Origin: CAJXMH01 sp040220135
GTDB taxonomy: Bacteria; Bacteroidota; Bacteroidia; Flavobacteriales_E; Vicingaceae
Length of the DNA: 34,648 nucleotides
Assembly (NCBI GenBank): GCA_040220135.1
Contig: JAVJTT010000028.1
Span: 1 to 34,648, forward strand
Direction: 5' to 3'
Every line of letters begins with the position of its first letter. Position 1 is the stretch's first letter. The notes under the pieces were generated by a model. The model did not search any database and had not been told where the DNA came from. It saw nothing but the letters and a program-made list of their open reading frames with translations. Positions 26,101-33,700 of the stretch are shown here, piece by piece. The position numbers were made by a program, and so were the translations under genes.

Positions 26101-26212
26101 TTTTCCTCAAAAGCGCCTGCTGTTGCCGAATTTCTTTTTCCAACTTATCAAGAAACGGCTTGGCAATTATTTGATTCAGTTCATCTATGGGTAGCTCAGG
26201 AAGACTTGTCAT
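23186..26212 (-). CDS. Large coiled-coil P-loop ATPase with C-terminal winged helix
   Basis: A 1008-residue protein with no signal peptide or clear membrane helix. Residues 1-650 are rich in heptad-like Glu/Lys/Leu helices (long coiled coils). A basic, aromatic patch near 125-165 (WVRSVKPFKKLLFWVSRL) could touch membrane. From about 672 comes a AAA_16/ORC-like ATPase: FFEGRKKELDQIE, then Walker A GEKGSGAS (702-709) and Walker B ELIVFEDMQ (768-776, acidic E773/D774). A lid region contains LTSEQIIQLIMKRH. Residues 935-1000 look like a winged helix. I know no named family with this layout. It heads the set ATPase, MscS, MscS, CorA with 1-bp overlaps, so regulation of the channels is a plausible role (inference). 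Confidence 0.85.
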   Translation of the reverse strand: MTSLPELPIDELNQIIAKPFLDKLEKEIRQQQALLRKTEEIYETYHKKLKRLDSDKEIPKYINETDWLKTTLYQVLENEFPEKREIYFEEEFKTFYEECMLFIERLPREVEVEQKESRFQITSGDTLWVRSVKPFKKLLFWVSRLPQKLTNAFRTKKKPIKRWSHKVPVRSLVRHYLLNEFILQCLPIFKELQQQKCDALNLKWSIDRDINMEISLFLEKEENTAQDLLEHIDTIAERNSIQENVDDLDRKLELWDEKVKSILTSLRKEYLEAVDKVDTFELSRSDFSDNRIASGQKSYQENHLRLFNGWRNTLFAQLDDFQLDIEFYHIKYSGLLQFFLLQNSCRLRINKTITQNIERINEEFDLVVSNIKNSSKSSKEVEGLLKTERKRLIKTLDQTIIPQAIEAIYNQNLPYLLDRLELKVKEQVDKMKDKRIIYAYNEYNKPISKSELSHFNPKELVLVDSFKQFSELNKKLKSEVVKKIEKLQIDLKELGGIVDYNLDSAINSVKEKGDEEDISHIALDGVERSKVKVSTIEKDLQTIQDLVNEKLRAGIDELNNALIKLTDNENITALRLQLARAKAVRKTEEYRQNIIRNAKQFGPLAYRFVRSQFSNFSALISSALKSYGLFEKNQELTTELSDFLNQSEAAISKLPYVYRRLYRVEPLQEEIFFEGRKKELDQIESAYKKWQEGLFSNCCLIGEKGSGASSLVNFFIEKVPAKKVIRYKFQEAISSKDEFYKIFQTLLKNKEIDSLEQIVEHLKQNNKELIVFEDMQHLFLKKLGGFEALNLLFELMSQTAKDIFWISEVTLYTWDYLQRTIHIQRYFKNQIKLNPLTSEQIIQLIMKRHRVSGYNLAFEAVEPTRSEHRKLRKMSEEEEQKYLKTRYFTRLNNFAQSNISLALLYWIRSTQKVEDNTIYIGEVRIMQFNFLKNLHDQQIFTLHNLLIHDSLDVEEHAEIFHQSENQSRMNLMVLEDNGVVSSKNGRFYINRLLYRQTVNVLKNKNILH

Positions 26213-26254
26213 TGAAAGCTTTTAATTAGCAGAAAGATAACGATATTTCTTGAT

Positions 26255-27082
26255 TCAAGGACGCTTATTCAAGCGATAAGAAAAACCGGCCGAAACAAAG
26301 TAGGAAGTAGTCGTTGGACCAAACTCTCCCTCTTGATTTTGACCATAAGCTGCATAGCAATCAAGTTGAAAGTTATCGTTAATAAAATAGCCAAAACCGG
26401 CGTCGAATAAAAGCGATAGGTCGTCTTCTTCAATGTCTCCATATGCCTCAGCAACTAACCTTAATTTGTCAGTTAGGGTATATCTAAAACTCAAAACATA
26501 AAGGGCAGTAGTGGCTTGTTGGTCAACTTGCCATCGAAAAGCTAAGTTGGTGTTTAAGCCAAATTTATCGGTAATCCTATGATGGGCAATGAGTTTTAAT
26601 TCTGTGTCTAAATTTTGTTTTGCATAGCGATTGCTGCCTCCACTAATGGCTGTAAACTGAAGGCCAAAAGAGGGTAAAAGTCCTTTTTGCTCAGCTAAAA
26701 ACTGACGAAATCCAAAGCTAAAGTTCCTGAAGCCGGCTATATCTGAACGCAATTTTTCTGACCCTGACTCTATGCGATCTAGTATTTGATAGCGGTACGC
26801 AAGCCGGAATTCAAAATCTTCTTTGAGTCCAAGACGAATTACGCTATTGTGGCTCCATGAGGATTGCTCGAGCTTGTTGGGACTAAGGTTGGTGCTGTTT
26901 TGGTCAAAATATAACCCACTTTGAATTTGATAGATGTTCTTTCCCACCCCGAAAGGCCCATTGGCTTGACCTGGTCTGCCTGTGGCAATGGTTTCAGAAA
27001 ATTGAGCCGAACAAAATTTAGGAATAAAACTTACTACAAGGAATATTGAAGCGCAAACAAGTATTTTAAAATAATTCGACAC
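26255..27082 (-). CDS. Outer-membrane beta-barrel protein, Phenol_MetA_deg-like
   Basis: About 275 residues. I prefer the GTG at 27082 because it yields a normal signal peptide (MSNYFKILVCASIFLVVSFI...FCSAQ); an ATG at 27136 would give an odd 25-residue charged leader and a longer overlap with purB. The mature protein opens SETIATGRPGQANGPFGVGK and continues with alternating beta strands ending in an aromatic strand (SYFVSAGFSYRLNKRP). This pattern fits the putative-transporter barrel family Phenol_MetA_deg. No substrate can be named. The gene overlaps the 3' end of purB by 17 bp and ends 42 bp before the large ATPase gene. Confidence 0.8.
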   Translation of the reverse strand: MSNYFKILVCASIFLVVSFIPKFCSAQFSETIATGRPGQANGPFGVGKNIYQIQSGLYFDQNSTNLSPNKLEQSSWSHNSVIRLGLKEDFEFRLAYRYQILDRIESGSEKLRSDIAGFRNFSFGFRQFLAEQKGLLPSFGLQFTAISGGSNRYAKQNLDTELKLIAHHRITDKFGLNTNLAFRWQVDQQATTALYVLSFRYTLTDKLRLVAEAYGDIEEDDLSLLFDAGFGYFINDNFQLDCYAAYGQNQEGEFGPTTTSYFVSAGFSYRLNKRP

Positions 27083-28418
27083 CTGTATAATTGAACGGGC
27101 TGATTGCTTTGAGTTCTTTTTTAAGTGTTTCATCAACCGCTAAGTTCTCAATAAATTGATGAATACTTGCTTCTGTGATCTTTTCATTTTTACGCGTAAG
27201 CGCTTTCAATGCTTCGTATGGTTTGGGGTAATTTTCTCTTCGCAAAACAGTTTGAATTGCTTCTGCAACAACGGCCCAGTTTTGATCTAAGTCTGATTTA
27301 ATTTTTTCTTCGTTAATCAAAAGTTTGTTCAGGCCTTTTTGCAAAGACTTAATTGCCAATAGGCTGTGTGCAATGGGCATTCCTACATTTCGTAAAACCG
27401 TAGAATCGGTTAAATCTCTTTGCAATCTGCTAATTGGAAGTTTGGCTGCTAAATGCTCATATAAGGCATTGGCTATTCCTAAGTTTCCTTCAGAGTTCTC
27501 AAAATCAATAGGGTTAACTTTATGTGGCATGGCCGAAGACCCAATTTCCCCTTCTTTTATTTTTTGCTTGAAATAATCCATGGAAATGTAAGTCCATAAG
27601 TCACGGTTTAAATCAATCAAAATCGTGTTGATGCGCTTTAAGGCGTCAAAAAGTCTTGCCAAATTATCGTAATGCTCAATTTGGGTGGTAGTTTGAGAAC
27701 GTACTAAACCTAAAGTGTCGTTTACAAATTCATTCGCGAAATCAATCCAATCAAGCTCAGGATAGGCAACATGATGGGCATTAAAATTGCCGGTCGCGCC
27801 ACCGAATTTAGCTGAAAAGGGTGTGTCTATTAAGCCATTGTATTGTTCTTTTAAACGTTCGGCAAACACCATAATTTCTTTACCTAAGCGAGTAGGAGAA
27901 GCAGCCTGGCCGTGTGTGCGAGCTAACATAGGGATGTCTTTCCATTCGTAGGCAAAAGCATTTAATTCAGAGATTACTTCATTCAATTCAACAAGAAACA
28001 CTTCCTCTACTGCATCTCGCAAACTCAAAGGAACAGCGGTGTTATTAATGTCTTGAGAAGTTAATCCGAAATGAATAAACTCCAACTGTTCTTTCAAGTC
28101 AGAGCCTTCTAACTTCTGTTTAATGAAGTATTCAACTGCTTTTACGTCGTGATTGGTCGTTTTTTCTATTTCTTTTACTTGTTCTGCATCTGCTTCTGAA
28201 AAGTCAACGTAGAGTTTTCTAAGTTGCATAAATTGCTCTTCTGTAACAGACTTTAACTGCGGTAATGGCAGTTTGCATAGCGCAATAAAGTACTCCACTT
28301 CAACCCTTACTCTGTAACGGATTAGTGCTGCTTCTGAAAAGTAATTTCCCAAACTGTCAACCTTGTTTCGGTAGCGTCCGTCGATGGGAGAAATGGCATT
28401 TAAATTGGAAAGACTCAT
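27066..28418 (-). CDS. purB: Adenylosuccinate lyase
   Basis: A 450-residue enzyme of the fumarase/aspartase superfamily. It catalyses two steps of purine synthesis, releasing fumarate from SAICAR and from adenylosuccinate. The opening NAISPIDGRYRNKVDSL is typical. The catalytic histidine lies in MLARTHGQ (H169), and the mobile signature loop GSSAMPHKVNP is at 293-303. Length is normal. The ATG at 28418 lies 5 bp after the M3 peptidase stop, in an operon with DUF5606 and the peptidase. Its last codons overlap the start of the barrel-protein gene. Confidence 0.97.
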   Translation of the reverse strand: MSLSNLNAISPIDGRYRNKVDSLGNYFSEAALIRYRVRVEVEYFIALCKLPLPQLKSVTEEQFMQLRKLYVDFSEADAEQVKEIEKTTNHDVKAVEYFIKQKLEGSDLKEQLEFIHFGLTSQDINNTAVPLSLRDAVEEVFLVELNEVISELNAFAYEWKDIPMLARTHGQAASPTRLGKEIMVFAERLKEQYNGLIDTPFSAKFGGATGNFNAHHVAYPELDWIDFANEFVNDTLGLVRSQTTTQIEHYDNLARLFDALKRINTILIDLNRDLWTYISMDYFKQKIKEGEIGSSAMPHKVNPIDFENSEGNLGIANALYEHLAAKLPISRLQRDLTDSTVLRNVGMPIAHSLLAIKSLQKGLNKLLINEEKIKSDLDQNWAVVAEAIQTVLRRENYPKPYEALKALTRKNEKITEASIHQFIENLAVDETLKKELKAISPFNYTGVELF

Positions 28419-28423
28419 AGTGC

Positions 28424-30139
28424 TTAGTCGATAAAGGTTTTGTCTAATTCTTCTTCTACAAAGTTGATAAGGCTACTGACATAATCGGCAGAAAAATCGA
28501 ATTTAATCCCTGCAGTTTCATATATCTCACCGATTGATCTGGTGTAACCCAGAGATAGAGCTTTTTTGTAATTCGCAATGGTTTGCTCTGGGTCTTTTTT
28601 AAAGTTTCGCCACATTGCAATAGCGCCTAATTGAGCCATTCCATATTCGATGTAATAGAAAGGGACTTCAAATAAATGCAATTGCTTTTGCCATAAATTT
28701 CTACGAGCGGCTTTCAGCCCCTTCCAGTTGATTAGCTCAGAGCCAAATTCATCCATTAGGCTTTCCCAATAATCGCAGCGTTCTTTGTGACTGTGCTCAG
28801 GGTGTGTGTAAACCCAGTGCTGAAATTTATCAATGGTTGCTACCCAAGGCAAAGTTTGTGTTACATCAAGCAGTTGGTCGCGCTTGGCTCTTTTGAGCTC
28901 TTTTTCATCCTTGAAAAACACGTCCCAATGATCCATGCTGATCAATTCCATGCTCATGGAGGCTAATTCTGCAACCTCAGAGGGCATACTTTTAAAGTCA
29001 ACCAACTCTAAGGGGTGACTTAAAACCGAATGGATGGCATGACCTCCTTCATGGAGCATAGTAGTGACGTCTCGCATAGAACCAACGGCATTCATAAAGA
29101 TAAAAGGCAGACCTGATTCGTAAAGTGGGTAGTTAAAGCCTCCCGGCGCTTTGCCTTTTTTAGAGTCAAGATCTAAGTGTTTTTTGTCACGCATCTCGCG
29201 CAGACAATCACCAAAGAAAGGATCAATTCGATCGAAGCATTGAATGCTTTTGGCTAATAAGTCCTCACCTCCATCAAAAGGTTTCAGCGGTTCTTCGCCC
29301 CGAATGTCTATTGATGTGTCCCAAGGTTTTAGAACATCAAGCTCTAGTGCATCTTTTCTTTTATTGTCAATTTTCCGCGTTAGAGGCACGGCCGCCTTTT
29401 GAATAGAGCGATGGAATTCTTCACAATCATCAACCGTGTAGTCAAAGCGTCCCATAGCTTTGAATTTGTAATCCCGGTAGTTTTCAAAATCTGCATTTTG
29501 GGCAACTTGGCGGCGCAGTTTAATCAAATGATCAAACAATTCGTCCACTTCATTAATGTGTTTTGAGCGTTGTTCCCAAATAAGGTGATAAACTTCTTTT
29601 CGAGCTTCTCTATCTGTGCTTTTTAGAAAATTTGCAGCCTGCTGTAGAGTATATTCTCGCCCCTTATATTGAATGCTCATTTTGGCAGCTAGTGCACCAA
29701 ATTTTTGCGAATCTTCTTCCAATTGGGTAAAAATCGGAATGTTCTTTTCTCGAAAAAGTTCTATTTGATTGTGCGTGGCCTTCAAGAGATTTTGATAATC
29801 TTTATCAGTTAGCTGATCGCTTACTTTGCTATCGTTCAGCTTGCGGTTTAGCTTGTCTTCAAAAGGGGCAATTTTAGGATTAATCTCTTGAACGAATTGC
29901 TGAAAGGCCTTTTGGTAGGCTTCATTTTCCGTCTCAATGTTCATTCGAATGTAACGCCAAGCAAATTCTTCTTCCAATACAGCATTAAGTTCGCTTCGAT
30001 CTTGGAGCCATTGCTTTAAAGCTTTAAGGTCGCCAAGCTCTCGTTCTGCCAATTCTTGGTAATAGGGTTCTATGTTTTTCCAATTAAAAGTTAAGTCATT
30101 GGAAATAAATTGCCTTTCCTGTTTTTCGAATCCGGTCAT
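28424..30139 (-). CDS. M3 family oligoendopeptidase
   Basis: A 571-residue cytosolic zinc metallopeptidase of the thimet/oligoendopeptidase F clan. The zinc motif HEGGH is at 363-367, with further acidic ligands about 25 residues on in PSEVAELAS (E388/E391). The C-terminal HLFEVPFYYIEYGMAQLGA is characteristic of the family. It degrades short peptides inside the cell. No signal peptide is present. The gene sits 3 bp after the DUF5606 gene and 5 bp before purB, so the three are surely co-transcribed; the functional link to purine synthesis is not obvious. Confidence 0.95.
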   Translation of the reverse strand: MTGFEKQERQFISNDLTFNWKNIEPYYQELAERELGDLKALKQWLQDRSELNAVLEEEFAWRYIRMNIETENEAYQKAFQQFVQEINPKIAPFEDKLNRKLNDSKVSDQLTDKDYQNLLKATHNQIELFREKNIPIFTQLEEDSQKFGALAAKMSIQYKGREYTLQQAANFLKSTDREARKEVYHLIWEQRSKHINEVDELFDHLIKLRRQVAQNADFENYRDYKFKAMGRFDYTVDDCEEFHRSIQKAAVPLTRKIDNKRKDALELDVLKPWDTSIDIRGEEPLKPFDGGEDLLAKSIQCFDRIDPFFGDCLREMRDKKHLDLDSKKGKAPGGFNYPLYESGLPFIFMNAVGSMRDVTTMLHEGGHAIHSVLSHPLELVDFKSMPSEVAELASMSMELISMDHWDVFFKDEKELKRAKRDQLLDVTQTLPWVATIDKFQHWVYTHPEHSHKERCDYWESLMDEFGSELINWKGLKAARRNLWQKQLHLFEVPFYYIEYGMAQLGAIAMWRNFKKDPEQTIANYKKALSLGYTRSIGEIYETAGIKFDFSADYVSSLINFVEEELDKTFID

Positions 30140-30142
30140 ATG

Positions 30143-30643
30143 TTACTCTTCTTCGTCTTTTGGTTCTTCCTTTTTAGCTTTTGCTTTTTTCTTAGGAGCC
30201 TTTGCTTTCTTTTGCTTGGTGGTCGACTCTTCTTTGTCTGACTTTGTCGCTTCTTTTTCTTCCGCCTTTAGGTAGCCTTGTTCTAGTAATAGGTTGTACC
30301 ATTGGAAAACTTTTTTGATGTCAGAGTTGTAAACTCGATCTTCATCATAATTCGGAAGCACTTCTTTAAAAGCCTTACTTAGTTCCTTGGCCGAAGATTT
30401 ATGAGAAATGGCTTTCTTCCCCTCAAAGGTTTTGAACATTTTTTTAAACACTTCTAAAAGTAATACATCAGACTCGTAAGTATAAATGCTAATGTCTTCC
30501 AAAGAGCTTACTCTTTCTGTACCCATTACTGGAAACTTTTTGCCATCAACTAGAGATTCGACTATGATGCCATTCCGACTTTGACTTACAATTTTAGAAA
30601 GACCTGATTTACCTGAGATAGAAATGATTCCTGATATGTCCAT
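30143..30643 (-). CDS. DUF5606-type conserved protein of Bacteroidota
   Basis: A 166-residue cytoplasmic protein. The ATG at 30643 gives MDISGIISISGKSGLSKIVS, the conserved start of the DUF5606 family; the longer frame from 30709 adds an unlikely leader. The first 130 residues form a compact domain (beta strands near SRNGIIVESLVDGKKFPV, then helices). The last 30 are Lys/Glu-rich and probably disordered, able to bind nucleic acid. Function unknown; the family is restricted to Bacteroidota as far as I know. It is the first gene of the run leading to the M3 peptidase and purB. Confidence 0.85.
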   Translation of the reverse strand: MDISGIISISGKSGLSKIVSQSRNGIIVESLVDGKKFPVMGTERVSSLEDISIYTYESDVLLLEVFKKMFKTFEGKKAISHKSSAKELSKAFKEVLPNYDEDRVYNSDIKKVFQWYNLLLEQGYLKAEEKEATKSDKEESTTKQKKAKAPKKKAKAKKEEPKDEEE

Positions 30644-30664
30644 ATGTTGTTTTTTAAAGCGCCT

Positions 30665-30672
30665 CAAAAGTA
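30665..30672 (-). promoter_or_regulatory. Possible -7 element of the DUF5606 operon
   Basis: TACTTTTG on the minus strand matches TAnnTTTG exactly and lies 21 bp before the ATG. No TTG was found at the usual -33 distance. Confidence 0.35.
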
Positions 30673-30732
30673 AGAATTTGTAAAAGATGTAAATTGTAAG
30701 AAAGCGCAACTATTGGTGTACTATTTTCGTCT

Positions 30733-30761
30733 TTGATGATTAAGAGAATTGTTTACTTTAG
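30733..30761 (+). promoter_or_regulatory. Promoter of the giant surface-protein gene
   Basis: TTG at 30733-30735, an 18-bp spacer and TACTTTAG at 30754-30761 (one mismatch to TAnnTTTG) lie 24 bp before the ATG at 30786, giving a leader of about 20 nt. Confidence 0.45.
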
Positions 30762-30785
30762 TACACTGGGATTTAAATTACTGCA

Positions 30786-33700
30786 ATGAGCAAATTACTA
30801 CGACTTTTAACCATCTTCGCTTTCTTTCTAACAATGCTTCCGAGCCAAGTCTTTGCTACTCACATCATGGGTGGGGAGATTACTTGGGAGTGTTTAGCCG
30901 ATGGGCGGTATATTTTTCGATTTTCAGTGTATCGCGATTGTAGTGGAACTGCTTTGGACCCTAGAGGTCCGCTCACTTTGTTTAATTATCCCAATGTAGG
31001 ATCTTCAACTTTATTAATTGCTGGCCAAAACGAATACAATAACAACCCATTAATTGACAGAGATATTTCGCCGGAATGTAAACCGGGTGGAGTGACATAC
31101 AGTTGTGCTGCAGGTGACGATGAATCAGTGTTTGAATATGTTCGAGAGTCTGATCCCATTCGTTTAAATGGCACACCTCCTCCTCAAGGTTGGATTATTA
31201 CTTATGATGACGTGGCGAGAAATGACAATGATAATATTGCCGGTCAGCCGGGTGTTACCTTAAGAGCGAAGATATTTCCTTTTAGTGGTTCTGTTGCCGA
31301 TACCTGCGTTGACAACTCTCCAAGATTTAGAGAAGAAGCAACTAGCCTCCTGTGTTTAGGTTCCTCTTTTACTTATAATCATAATGCTTCAGATGTAGAG
31401 TTAGACTCTTTGGCTTACTCATGGGCTAGACCTCTAAATGCCGTAAATACAAGCAACCCAACATACAACGAAGGGAGCAACCCAACTTTTGTTGGCTATG
31501 ACCCAGGTTATTCATTTAATAATCCTTTTCCCGGGCCAGCTCAAGACTCTAGAAACGTGCCGGCTACTTTAGATTCGCAAACAGGTGAAATTTCACTTAC
31601 TTCTTATACTTCAGGGAAGTACGTATCGGTTGTGCAGGTAACAGCGTATAAGTGTGGAGAAAAAGTAGCAGAGATCTACAGAGAGCTACAATCAAATATT
31701 GCGGCAAGCTGCTCTGTCAATGAGCCTCCAACTTTGCGTCCACCTTTTCAAGATAACAATGGAAATTTTACTCGCTATCAAGATACAGTGCGGGCTGGTG
31801 ATTTAGTAACCTTTAATTTGCAGATTACAGATTTTCCAGGTCCAAACAATCCGAATAGTGACTCAGTTTTTGTATTTGCTTCCGGTTTTCAATGGGGAGA
31901 TAATTTTACAAACGCTTCTTCTGGTTGTGCCAACCCACCCTGTGCCACACTAAGTTCGCCTTTACCTGATAGTGGACTCTTTGCACCACCCAATAAAACT
32001 TTCAGTTGGCAAACTGACTGTAATCATGTTGCTTTTACAGATGGATGTGTTTCTCTAGAAAATACCTACAATTTTGTCTTTAGAGCTACTGATGACGCTT
32101 GTCCAATTCCCGGACAAACGATAGCTACCGTCTCGATAACGGTATTAGCAGATTCCGTGATTGAATCACCTTTGCTTCATTGTGTAGATGTGCAACCCAA
32201 TGGAGATGTTCAGCTTGATTGGAATACAACACCTGACCCTAATAATTCATTTACGGCCTGGATGATTTACTCAGCCACCAATCAAAATGGTCCTTATACT
32301 ATCGTCGATAGTGTTAAGACTTACAACCAAACAACTTACACACACAGTGGTGCAGGGGCTGATAATCAAAGAAGGTGGTATTATATTCGAAGCCGTTCAG
32401 GGTGTAAAGGAATTGTTCAAAATGTGGCACGCGATACTGTCTCTACTTTATTCGTGCAACCGAGATTAGATCAAAGCTGTGTAGGAATAAGTTGGAATTC
32501 ATTGTCTAACCCTAACCCATCAGGATCTGCTAATTCGTATCAGATTTTTAGGGAGTATCCGATAGGAACTGGGATGAATTTTTTGCAAAATAGTTCAGTG
32601 GAAGCCTTTTGTGATAACTTCACCGCTTGTGAAGACTCTGTGGCTTATCGAATCGATCTTGTTAATAGCACTGAGGGTTGTACTTCAAGGTCTAATGTGA
32701 TTGGTTTTCGATTTAACCGAAAACCACAAACTAACTTTACAGTTCCAGGCAACACCTGTTCAGGCCCAGTTGCATTTACGAACCTAACAACGGCACAAGG
32801 TGGCAATCTAAGCTACACTTGGGACTTTGGTGATGGCTCTCCAACTTCCAGCCAGACAAACCCTAGCCACACCTTCACTGGAATAGGGCCCTTTACTGTT
32901 TCTTTAACTGCAAGTTCAGGTCCCGGATGTGATTCTACTTTTGTTCAGCAAGTGACTTTAGGTCCGGATGCAGATGCAGGCCCTGATGTTGCTATATGCC
33001 CTGGAGGAAGTGTTGGAATCGGTGGTTCACCAACTACCACGGCTTTAAATGCAACTTATCAATGGTTACCTTCAGCTTCTTTGAATAATGCAAGTGATCC
33101 AAATCCTATTGCCTCTCCTGCTAGCAACACAACCTATACGGTTACCGTAACAGATGTTAACGGTTGTACCAATACCGATCAAGTTACCGTTTCAGTAAAC
33201 ACAGTTCCTACAGCAAACGCCGGTAGCGACATCACCATATGTGAGGGAACAACCGCAACTTTAGGCGGGTCACCAACTGGTCCTTCGGGAGCTACTTTTC
33301 AATGGGATAATGCCGGTACCTTAAACAATGCAAGTGATCCTAACCCGATCGCAAGCCCAACTATAACTACCGTTTACACTGTTACTGTTAGCAATGGAGT
33401 TAATTGTACAGCAACTGATCAAATTACAGTAACGGTTAATCCTGAACCCACCGCTGATGCAGGAGTTGATCAAACTATTTGTCCAGGCGGTAGCGTGCAA
33501 ATTGGTGGGTCCCCCACTTCATCTACTCCCGGGGCTTTGTTTACATGGAACAATGGAGCAAGTTTATCTAATGCTTCTGCTTCAAACCCATTGGCAAGTC
33601 CTGGAATAACGACAACATACACCCTTACTGTAACTCACACCAATGGTTGTACTAATACCGATCAAGTAACCGTTAATGTAAATCCACAAGCTGCAGCTGA

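Noticed and set aside
22089..26212. ATPase plus MscS genes as a known antiphage system
   Set aside because: No nuclease, nucleotide cyclase or other named defence partner is present and the neighbours are housekeeping genes; kept only as an alternative hypothesis.
30982..31176. Two minus-strand frames inside the surface-protein gene
   Set aside because: They overlap each other and the long continuous plus-strand frame with signal peptide and conserved N-terminus.
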